Shown here: in pieces, positions 7,451 to 12,991 of the stretch
How the letters are laid out: every line of letters starts with the position of its first letter
Position numbering within the stretch: position 1 is the stretch's first letter
Origin: Planctomycetota bacterium
GTDB taxonomy: Bacteria > Planctomycetota > MHYJ01 > JACQXL01 > JAVHLO01
DNA: 12,991 bases
Direction of reading: 5' to 3'
Assembly: GCA_031082105.1 (NCBI GenBank)
Contig: JAVHLO010000050.1
Span: 1 to 12,991, forward strand
Notes under the pieces: generated by a model
The model's database searches: none
What the model was told of the DNA's origin: nothing
The model's input: only the letters and a program-made list of their open reading frames with translations
Program-made: the position numbers and the translations under genes

Positions 7451-7657
7451 CTAATGCAGAAGCCCTTCCATTGTCTTCCTGTGACGCTCCGTGTCTTCCC
7501 GGACTTGCGCAAATGCGCGCCGGAACTTCTCCTGGACCGCATGCGGCAGCTTGTCTATGAGCGACTCTTTCCGGCAGATGTCGAGCAGCTTGCCGGCCAT
7601 GACTTCTTCCATCTCGTAGGCCCGCCTGATCCTGTCCGTGAGCCGGTCTTTCTTCAT
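7451..7657 (-). CDS. Half-size ferritin-like protein (first of pair)
   Basis: This 68-residue, highly charged helical protein is exactly as long as its downstream neighbour. Helix 1 carries AYEMEEVMAGKLL (13-25) and helix 2 carries REDTERHRKTMEGLL (53-67), which aligns with KDEARHVATWKGLL of the neighbour. The metal-ligand position at H minus 3 is T56 instead of Glu, though E54, D55 and E57 flank it, so metal binding is doubtful. The ATG at 7657 has AAGGA eight bases upstream. A TTG at 7720 would add 21 residues but lacks a good ribosome site. It is the first gene of the operon with the GT2 synthase, about 143 nt after the predicted transcription start. Assignment to the ferritin-like fold rests on pattern only. 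A pair of interacting subunits is the simplest reading. Confidence 0.65.
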   Translation of the reverse strand: MKKDRLTDRIRRAYEMEEVMAGKLLDICRKESLIDKLPHAVQEKFRRAFAQVREDTERHRKTMEGLLH

Positions 7658-7806
7658 CGCCGGGGTCCTTCTGGAAAAAGCAGCAAGGCCGAACAAAACG
7701 CAGCGAATGGCAACGACCAACCGGGCACGAAAACGCCGCGGTCAGCGGACATACCGGGAAACCTGGAAGACACGTGAGATGCCCTCGCCGTCCCTGGATG
7801 GGCGGG

Positions 7807-7835
7807 ATTAAGCCTCTCTTTGCTGACGGTGTCAA
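7807..7835 (-). promoter_or_regulatory. Promoter of the ferritin-like/GT2/TPR operon
   Basis: The minus strand has a perfect TTGACA (7835-7830), a 17-base spacer, and CTTAAT (7812-7807, four of six -10 bases). The start would be near 7800, leaving a leader of about 143 nt before the ATG at 7657. The -35 box directly abuts the T-run of the upstream gene's terminator. I see no riboswitch or other strong structure in the leader. Confidence 0.65.
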
Positions 7836-7856
7836 GAAAAAGCCGCCTGACGGCGG
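7836..7856 (-). terminator. Intrinsic terminator of the tandem-receiver gene
   Basis: Read on the minus strand, CCGCC-GTCA-GGCGG (7856-7843) is followed by CTTTTTCTT. That is a 5-bp GC stem with a tetraloop and a T-tract, the form of an intrinsic terminator. It lies about 140 bp after the stop at 7994. The rest of the gap, 7857-7993, shows no gene. Confidence 0.6.
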
Positions 7857-7993
7857 GACGGCCCCAGGCACAGACGGAAAAGAAGGCGGCACTCCGACAC
7901 TGCGAGAAGCCGCGCCTCGGGCGGGGGCGACGAAGCGATCTCCTCGACAGGGGAGAGTGCCTTTCAAAGGCCGCGGTTCGCAGGCAATGCGGG

Positions 7994-9058
7994 CTACCGA
8001 TGCTGCCTGCGCTCGAGTTCACGCTGGACTTCGCCGCTTTCCGTGCCTTTCAGGTATGATTCCATCTTGTCGAAGAACCCCATGATGGAACCGGTATGCC
8101 TGGCCATCATGGTTTCGATCTCGCCGACGACCCGGAGCAATGCGAGGCAGACTACGATGCCGAGCAGCACAAGCGCCATGGATCTGACGACGTGCCCGGG
8201 CCTGGTGAGTGCGGGAACGCCGGTGACCCGCCTTATCAGCCGTAACAGCTTTGTGAAGATCGTCTCGCGGGCGCGCTCTTCTTCGTGCTCCGCCCGGTGT
8301 CGCTTCTCGTCCGCTTTCACGCAGAGCCGGTCGAGCATCCTGAGAAATTCCGCGGCATCGACGGGCTTCTTCAGGACGTGATCGATCCCCTTGGTGAGCA
8401 CCGTGGTCGCACTGTCGGCGGTTGCCGTGCCCGTGAGCGTCATCAGGAAGGTCTTGGGCGTATGCGCCGTGGCCGCTTGCGCGAGCGCGGGGCCGGAGAG
8501 GCCCGGCATGTCAAGATCGAGCAGGGCGAAATCGAACGGCCTTGGGGCCGCAGCGAGTTTCTGAACCGCCTCGTCGCCTGTGGCGGCGCTGGCGAAATCG
8601 AAGTGCGCGGCCTTGACTGCCTTCTCGATCGATTCGAGGCTTTCCTTCTCCTTGACCGCGACGAACACGTTCAGCTTGCGTTTCACGAGCGTCCCGCCGA
8701 CGGCGTTGTCGGAGGCGGTCAGCAGCGCCTCGACATCGACCGGTTTGGCGAGGACTCTGTAGATTCCGCCAAGCTTGGCTGCGGCTTCCTTGGCGGGGCC
8801 GGACTCCGCACCAGCCAGGCATATCGCGCGAGTCATGTCGCCCCGCTGCCGGACTACGGTCAGGAACTCGAGGCCGTTCGGGTTGGGGGACTGGGTGTTG
8901 ACCACGAACAGTGTGGCGGGCCCTTCCTTCATCGATTCCAGCGCGGCCGCGACATTGGCGGCGGACTTGACATGCCAGAGCCTGTTCGTGAACGCCTTTG
9001 ACAGTATCTCGACGAACTGCGGATCGTTGTCAAGGATCAAGACCGTTCTTCCCGACAT
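7994..9058 (-). CDS. Membrane-anchored protein with two degenerate receiver domains
   Basis: This 354-residue protein has two CheY-like receiver domains at about 4-118 and 128-246. A charged, probably coiled segment follows (248-275), then one membrane helix (about 293-312) and a 42-residue charged tail. Receiver 1 keeps the acidic pocket (D10-N-D12) and the lysine (K105-P) but has N54 where the phosphorylated Asp should be. Receiver 2 keeps that Asp (D181 in LLDLDMPG), a Thr in MTLTG and K231-P, but its acidic pocket is V-K-E-K (135-138). There is no DNA-binding or enzymatic output domain. It therefore probably acts by protein contact at the inner membrane, not as a classical regulator. The start at 9058 has GGAGAG six bases upstream. 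It forms its own transcription unit with promoter and terminator, and no histidine kinase is adjacent. The phospho-capacity of receiver 2 is uncertain. Confidence 0.85.
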   Translation of the reverse strand: MSGRTVLILDNDPQFVEILSKAFTNRLWHVKSAANVAAALESMKEGPATLFVVNTQSPNPNGLEFLTVVRQRGDMTRAICLAGAESGPAKEAAAKLGGIYRVLAKPVDVEALLTASDNAVGGTLVKRKLNVFVAVKEKESLESIEKAVKAAHFDFASAATGDEAVQKLAAAPRPFDFALLDLDMPGLSGPALAQAATAHTPKTFLMTLTGTATADSATTVLTKGIDHVLKKPVDAAEFLRMLDRLCVKADEKRHRAEHEEERARETIFTKLLRLIRRVTGVPALTRPGHVVRSMALVLLGIVVCLALLRVVGEIETMMARHTGSIMGFFDKMESYLKGTESGEVQRELERRQHR

Positions 9059-9123
9059 TTGTCACTCTCCAAAGCGCGCGTGCGTGCGCCACGCAAATCA
9101 AGAAGGGCCCGAAAATCCTCAAC

Positions 9124-9152
9124 ACTCTACACCATGCGTGGGGCAGTGTCAA
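9124..9152 (-). promoter_or_regulatory. Promoter of the tandem-receiver gene
   Basis: The minus strand has a perfect TTGACA (9152-9147), a 17-base spacer and TAGAGT (9129-9124, four of six). Transcription would start near 9117, giving a leader of about 58 nt to the ATG at 9058. Confidence 0.65.
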
Positions 9153-9202
9153 TAAAATGCGGAGAGCATCTACCTGGACCTATTCATGAAGAAGCTGGAA
9201 AC

Positions 9203-9320
9203 GTCATTCCCGCGAAAGCGGGAACCCAGTGGGTCACCGACGCGACCGAGGCTGTCGGAATCCTGTCTTGTCCTTTTGCCGTTGCACCGTTTGCTGGATT
9301 CCCGCTTTCGCGGGAATGAC
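9203..9320. repeat. 118-bp element bounded by 27-bp inverted repeats
   Basis: The arms at 9203-9229 and 9294-9320 are inverted copies matching at 26 of 27 bases. Each is itself a hairpin, TTCCCGC-GAAA-GCGGGAA, preceded by GTCA. A 64-bp core with no ORF lies between. The form is that of a paired REP/BIME or short MITE. It sits between mnmA (ends 9405) and the receiver-gene promoter, where it could end or protect the mnmA transcript. The remaining DNA at 9321-9404 shows nothing I can name. Confidence 0.85.
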
Positions 9321-9404
9321 AGACTGTCGGCCTTTTTCCCTGATACACGAATAGTCCGGGCCAGCGATTCGCGGACACGAAATGTATTTTCCGGGAACAC
9401 GGAC

Positions 9405-10583
9405 TCAAGGCGTCGCGCCCGCGCCCGTAGCCGCATCGATCCAGCCTCCGCCGAGCAGGACGTCATCGTCGTAGAAGACGACCGCTTGGCCCGGGGTGAT
9501 GGCACGTTGCGGCACATCAAACGCGACCGAAACCCGGTCTCCCTCTTCGCAGGACACGCTCGCGCCTGCCGGAGCGTGCATGTATCGGATCTTGATCTGG
9601 GCGCGCAGGACTGTGCCGCGTTCGGGTTCGGCGATGGACACCCAGTTGACCTCCGAGGCCTTCAGTCCGCCGCAGGCGACCTCGTCGGCCCTGCCGACCG
9701 TGATAGTGTTCGTTCCGGCATCGATCTTCGTGACGTAGACCGGTTCGCCGGTTGCGATCCCGAGCTTGTGCCGCTGCCCGATCGTGTACTCGTGGATGCC
9801 GTTGTGCCGTCCGAGCCATTTCCCGGCGGCATCGATGATCCCGCCCGGCGGCGGCAATCGATCCGCGCAACGTTCGCGCATGATGGTCCGGTAGTCGTCG
9901 TCGGGCACAAAACAGATCTCCTGGCTGTCGGGCTTGTCGTGGACGGGGAGACCGAGTTCCGCGGCCAGCGCGCGGACGTCCTTCTTCAGCATGCCCCCGA
10001 GCGGGAACCGTGCGCGCGCGAGCACCGCCTGGCTGAGCGGAAAGAGCACGTACGACTGGTCCTTGGACGCGTCGACTCCCTTGAGGAGCCTGTATCGCGC
10101 CACCGTCGCGTCCGGGGCGGCGGACGTGTCTTCGCCTGGCGCGGCCGCGCTCGATGCGGAACCGGTCGCGGCCGGATCTTCGACGCGGGCGTAGTGGCCG
10201 GTCGCCACGATCTTCGCGTCGAGCGCGTCGGCGAACCGCAACAGCCTGCCGAACTTCAAATCCCGGTTGCACACGATGCACGGGTTCGGGGTCCGGCCGC
10301 GCAAGTACTCTTCGCAGAAATAGTCGATGAGCCGGTTGAATTCATCTTCGAAGTTCACGACATGGAAGGCGATCCCGAGCTTGTCCGCCGCCATTCTCGC
10401 GTCGAGCGCGTCTTCTGCACTGCAACACGACCGCCTGTTCGGGTCCGCTTCCGATCCGGAATGCACGCCTGAGCGCATGAAAATCCCGACCACCTCGTAC
10501 CCCTCGCGGGCCAACAAGGCCGCGGCGACGGTGGAATCCACCCCGCCACTCATTGCGACAACGGCGGTCTCACGCCTGGACAT
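9405..10583 (-). CDS. mnmA: tRNA-specific 2-thiouridylase MnmA
   Basis: MnmA adds sulfur to U34 of tRNAs for Lys, Glu and Gln in the cytoplasm, using ATP and a sulfur relay. This 392-residue copy has the PP-loop SGGVDS at 12-17, the catalytic cysteine C102 in NPCIVCN, and the second cysteine C224 in DSQEICFVPD. Other family strings are ATGHYARV (127-134), KDQSYVL (174-180) and YTIGQRHKLGI (266-276). Together they leave little doubt. An insertion of about 25 Ala/Ser/Pro/Gly-rich residues (about 137-162) follows ATGHYARVEDP, lengthening a loop that is short in most homologues. The start at 10583 is the only sensible ATG before the PP-loop, although its ribosome site (GAG nine bases upstream) is weak. 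It lies 79 bp after the permease stop, with two hairpins between. I see no clear promoter, so readthrough from the permeases is possible. Confidence 0.96.
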   Translation of the reverse strand: MSRRETAVVAMSGGVDSTVAAALLAREGYEVVGIFMRSGVHSGSEADPNRRSCCSAEDALDARMAADKLGIAFHVVNFEDEFNRLIDYFCEEYLRGRTPNPCIVCNRDLKFGRLLRFADALDAKIVATGHYARVEDPAATGSASSAAAPGEDTSAAPDATVARYRLLKGVDASKDQSYVLFPLSQAVLARARFPLGGMLKKDVRALAAELGLPVHDKPDSQEICFVPDDDYRTIMRERCADRLPPPGGIIDAAGKWLGRHNGIHEYTIGQRHKLGIATGEPVYVTKIDAGTNTITVGRADEVACGGLKASEVNWVSIAEPERGTVLRAQIKIRYMHAPAGASVSCEEGDRVSVAFDVPQRAITPGQAVVFYDDDVLLGGGWIDAATGAGATP

Positions 10584-10626
10584 CTTGAAAAGCTCAACTA
10601 CACGACAGACCCTGCATCGCCTGTTT

Positions 10627-10674
10627 TCGCCCCGACTGCGGTCGGGGCGAAGTCCCCCTTTGTTAAGGGGGACT
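10627..10674. repeat. Two adjacent hairpins at the permease 3' end
   Basis: Hairpin one (10627-10650) has 10-bp arms TCGCCCCGAC and GTCGGGGCGA with a TGCG loop. Hairpin two (10651-10674) has 10-bp arms AGTCCCCCTT and AAGGGGGACT with a TGTT loop. The TAA of the upstream permease (10665-10663) falls inside hairpin two, so that repeat encodes the last Ser-Pro-Pro and the stop. Neither stem is followed by a T-run on the minus strand. They may attenuate readthrough into mnmA or protect the mRNA 3' end. Confidence 0.75.
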
Positions 10675-11904
10675 TGCCGCCTTGGCCCTGCGCCTTCCCT
10701 GCCATGCGTGGACGACCAGCGAGACGGCGACGATCCCGTACACGACGAAGGCCCTGAAATACTCGGCGATGTCGCCCCGGCCTATGATATTGAATAGGGC
10801 GCGGGGCGAGACGAGCAGCAGCACGTGGAAGAGCAGTGTCCCGAGCAGCACATGCCTTATCCCCGCCCGGCTCACCGTCCCGCCGCCGATCACGAGCGCG
10901 GCGACCGCGTACATCCCGACCTGCTCGTGGCTGTTGTACGTGTTCATCGTCCCGATCTCCTGGAGGAACATGATCTGGCCGATCGCGGCCAGGACGATCG
11001 AGATGCAGATGGCGATGACCCTCGTTCGGTTGACATTGATGCCGGCCACCTCCGCGACGTGCTGGTCCTGGCCGATGGAACGGAAATCCTGGCCGAGCTT
11101 GGTCCTGAACAGCAGCAGAATCAACCCGCACAGGACCGCCACGACAAGGAATGTGACAACCGGTATTTCGAGATACACGCTGCTCTCGCCGCTGTTCATG
11201 CGGCCCAGGTCGAATTTGGCCCACGAGAACTGCGCGGTGACCTCGAAGGCGTTCGGCGCGGCCGTACCGGAAACGTCCGGCCCTGGCGCCGCCGGCGCCG
11301 CGGTTATCTTGAAGATGTTGTCGAGCGCCGATTTCACCGGGTCCAGGTCGACCGTGTTACGCAGCCCGGCCGGTTCCATGGGGAACGGCCGTGGCCGGAT
11401 CATCTCCGCGTTGCCCATCGGGATGAGGCTCGTCCCCGCGAGGAACAGGAAGATGAACTGGTAGATGCCGTTTGCGACGAACCCGAGCACGATGCCGGTG
11501 ATCATCTCGCGGCCGCGCGCCTTGTTGAAAAGCCGGCCGGTGACGATCCCCGCGATCAGCGCGATGGGCAGCGCGACCGCCGCGGCGATCAGCAAGCCGC
11601 GCAGGCCGTGCACGCCGTGGTTCACGACCACAATCAGACCCACCTGACCGGCCATCGCGCCAAGGACGACCGCAAAATTGAGCCCCAGCCCGGCCACCAC
11701 GGGCACCACCAGGGCGAGCACGAGAACCAGGTCGCGCGCAAGACGGCCGACGAGGTCGTTGGCGATGTAGCTCCAGCTTATCCCGGAATAGTAGACGCCG
11801 ACCGAGCAGATCGCGAAAAAAAAGATCGGGATGACATTCGCCTCGAGGACCGCCAGAGTCCTCCTCGCGCGCGAAACGGCCGGACGCTCGTTGGAAGTAG
11901 TCAT
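10663..11904 (-). CDS. ABC transporter permease, BPD_transp_2 family (second)
   Basis: This 413-residue integral membrane protein has about eight to ten hydrophobic helices. It belongs to the permease family serving sugar, nucleoside and branched-chain amino-acid importers. The family coupling region is clear: RTKLGQDFRSIGQDQHVAEVAGINV (about 267-291), followed by a small-residue helix SIVLAAIGQI and AALVIGGGTVSRAG (335-348). A GLGLNFA motif at 72-78 matches GAGLNFG in the neighbour, showing paralogy. A hydrophilic loop of about 85 residues (160-245), rich in Ala and Pro, separates two helices; it is longer than in the neighbour. The ATG at 11904 overlaps the upstream stop as ATGA. The in-frame reading to 12336 is a shadow. 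The substrate is unknown; I lean to a nucleoside or simple-sugar system. The last residues come from a palindromic repeat. Confidence 0.87.
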   Translation of the reverse strand: MTTSNERPAVSRARRTLAVLEANVIPIFFFAICSVGVYYSGISWSYIANDLVGRLARDLVLVLALVVPVVAGLGLNFAVVLGAMAGQVGLIVVVNHGVHGLRGLLIAAAVALPIALIAGIVTGRLFNKARGREMITGIVLGFVANGIYQFIFLFLAGTSLIPMGNAEMIRPRPFPMEPAGLRNTVDLDPVKSALDNIFKITAAPAAPGPDVSGTAAPNAFEVTAQFSWAKFDLGRMNSGESSVYLEIPVVTFLVVAVLCGLILLLFRTKLGQDFRSIGQDQHVAEVAGINVNRTRVIAICISIVLAAIGQIMFLQEIGTMNTYNSHEQVGMYAVAALVIGGGTVSRAGIRHVLLGTLLFHVLLLVSPRALFNIIGRGDIAEYFRAFVVYGIVAVSLVVHAWQGRRRAKAASPP

Positions 11905-12953
11905 GTGGATACCCGCTCCCTTCTCGTCAGCGCGTACAGGATTATTGCGTTGGAGACGATGAGCCTGACGACCTCGGTGACCTCGTTGACATCGCCCTGC
12001 AGCAGCTCGCTTGCGACCGGGAGGGCGATCGTCAGCAACGTCTGGAACAGGATCACGCCGATGACCGCATGGGCCACCGTGGCCCGCTGGGTGGTCGCCC
12101 CTCCGAGCAGCAGCGCGGCCACGGCCGGGAATGCCATGAAGAGCGGCGCGGTATAGAGCTGGATCCTGCCGAAGCTCTGGCAGTACATCACCGTGCCGAT
12201 CGCGGCCAGGATGGTGGAGAGGACGATGCCGAGAATGTACATGCGATCGACCCTGACGCCGCACGACAGGGCGAACCGCGGATTCGTGCCCGACCAGCGC
12301 ATCGAGGAGCCCGCGCGCGTCCTGCCCCAGAGCCACAGGAGCGCCGCCGTCGCGATGAACGCGGCGAGCACACCGGTGGGGAACAGCACGCCGGCCAGCT
12401 TGAAGCTGCCGATGCGGTCGATCGCCCCGGCATACAGACCGGTGATGTCGATCGTCGGGCGTACGCCTTTGCCGGCCATCGGCAGGATCAGCTTCGAGCT
12501 CTTGAACGGCGCGACGACCCAGAAGATGGACATTATCGAAACGATCGAGAATCCGGCGTAGGTGCCGACCATCATCTCGTGGCCACGCACACGACGAAGG
12601 AGGAGCGCGAACAGCAGTCCCGTGGAAAGCGCAAACGGGATCGCGAACAGCGCCGCGCCCGCGACGCCGCTCAACCCGTTAAGCCCGTATTCGATGGACA
12701 TGAGCGCGCCCACGAGCCCGCACACGATCCCGATCGGCAGGCCAAAGTTGAGTCCGGCCCCGCATTGCACCGCAGGCACCAGCGCGAGGACGAGTATCCC
12801 CCACATCCCGATCCGCGTGAGTGAGCTCGAGGCGAGCTCTTGTACGCTCAGCCCTTCCATCCTTCCGGCGACAATGAAAACCGCGACCAGAAAGACGATG
12901 ATGAGCAGCCGGGCGTAGCCGATAGTGGCGAGGATTTTTTTCAGGTGTTTCAT
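11901..12953 (-). CDS. ABC transporter permease, BPD_transp_2 family (first)
   Basis: This 350-residue membrane protein has about eight to ten helices, starting with 14-30 after a basic N-terminus (MKHLKK). The coupling loop reads RTRAGSSMRWSGTNPRFALS followed by CGVRVDR (211-237), and the later glycine motif is AALLLGGATTQRATV (279-293). Both follow the pattern of the second permease, so the two probably form a heterodimeric pore. In such systems the ATPase gene is usually just upstream, here beyond the right edge. The start at 12953 has GGGAGA about six bases upstream; that site is the edge of a palindromic repeat. An overlapping ATG four bases upstream is in another frame. The substrate cannot be named from this gene. 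Confidence 0.88.
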   Translation of the reverse strand: MKHLKKILATIGYARLLIIVFLVAVFIVAGRMEGLSVQELASSSLTRIGMWGILVLALVPAVQCGAGLNFGLPIGIVCGLVGALMSIEYGLNGLSGVAGAALFAIPFALSTGLLFALLLRRVRGHEMMVGTYAGFSIVSIMSIFWVVAPFKSSKLILPMAGKGVRPTIDITGLYAGAIDRIGSFKLAGVLFPTGVLAAFIATAALLWLWGRTRAGSSMRWSGTNPRFALSCGVRVDRMYILGIVLSTILAAIGTVMYCQSFGRIQLYTAPLFMAFPAVAALLLGGATTQRATVAHAVIGVILFQTLLTIALPVASELLQGDVNEVTEVVRLIVSNAIILYALTRRERVST

Positions 12954-12962
12954 TCATTTTCT

Positions 12963-12983
12963 CCCTCTCCCTTTGGGAGAGGG
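12963..12983. repeat. Palindromic repeat overlapping the permease ribosome-site region
   Basis: CCCTCTCCC-TTT-GGGAGAGGG has perfect 9-bp arms and a 3-nt loop, followed by CGGGGGTG to the window end. On the minus strand the hairpin's 3' arm runs straight into GAGAAAATGA and the permease ATG at 12953. The purine-rich arm and its edge therefore supply the Shine-Dalgarno. I recall very similar strings scattered in many bacterial genomes. Confidence 0.7.
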
Positions 12984-12991
12984 CGGGGGTG

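Noticed and set aside
6121..7560. Plus-strand open frame of 479 codons opposite the GT2 and ferritin-like genes
   Set aside because: It spans three real minus-strand genes and their spacers, so it is a shadow.
7335..7967. Minus-strand open frame of 210 codons across the ferritin-operon leader
   Set aside because: It crosses the predicted terminator and promoter and overlaps the half-ferritin gene in another frame; no domain seen.
9186..10472. Plus-strand open frame opposite mnmA
   Set aside because: It begins inside the inverted-repeat element and is antisense to an unmistakable mnmA.
10825..12156. Plus-strand open frame opposite the permeases
   Set aside because: It is extremely rich in His, Asp and Arg, the antisense signature of hydrophobic membrane genes.

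Overview
The window is high-GC (about 60% by eye) DNA with ten protein-coding genes, all on the minus strand, so transcription runs from high to low coordinates. A signal peptide plus a C-terminal beta-barrel in one product indicates a bacterium with an outer membrane. HEAT and TPR solenoids, a pentameric-channel-like protein and many palindromic intergenic repeats fit an environmental or uncultivated lineage. I cannot assign a phylum from this sequence. I see no tRNA, rRNA, CRISPR array or transposase.

Layout from the right edge in transcription order: (1) two paralogous BPD_transp_2 ABC permeases (12953-11901 and 11904-10663) joined by an ATGA overlap; their ATPase and binding protein should lie beyond the right edge. 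(2) mnmA, the tRNA 2-thiouridylase (10583-9405), followed by a 118-bp inverted-repeat element. (3) A single gene for a membrane-anchored protein with two degenerate receiver domains (9058-7994), with its own promoter and an intrinsic terminator. (4) A tight operon (7657-4112) of two 68-residue half-ferritin-like proteins, a processive GT2 polysaccharide synthase and an outer-membrane TPR/beta-barrel protein. Its promoter directly abuts the preceding terminator. (5) A prokaryotic Cys-loop-receptor-like channel (3695-2682) with a strong sigma70-type promoter. (6) A 767-residue HEAT-repeat protein (2412-109).

The functional centre is the 7657-4112 operon. The GT2 enzyme should polymerise a polysaccharide at the inner membrane, and the TPR/beta-barrel protein should pass it through the outer membrane, as PgaC/PgaA or BcsA/BcsC do. 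The two ferritin-like proteins ahead of them are unexpected partners. I infer a surface-polymer locus with an unexplained metal, oxidative or scaffold component.

The non-coding DNA is also notable. At least six different palindromic elements occur in 13 kb. Several touch gene ends: one supplies the stop codon of a permease, another the Shine-Dalgarno region of the other permease, and a fragment resembling a third forms the end of one ferritin-like gene. Three promoters with a perfect TTGACA and 17-bp spacing can be placed, each upstream of a transcription unit predicted independently.
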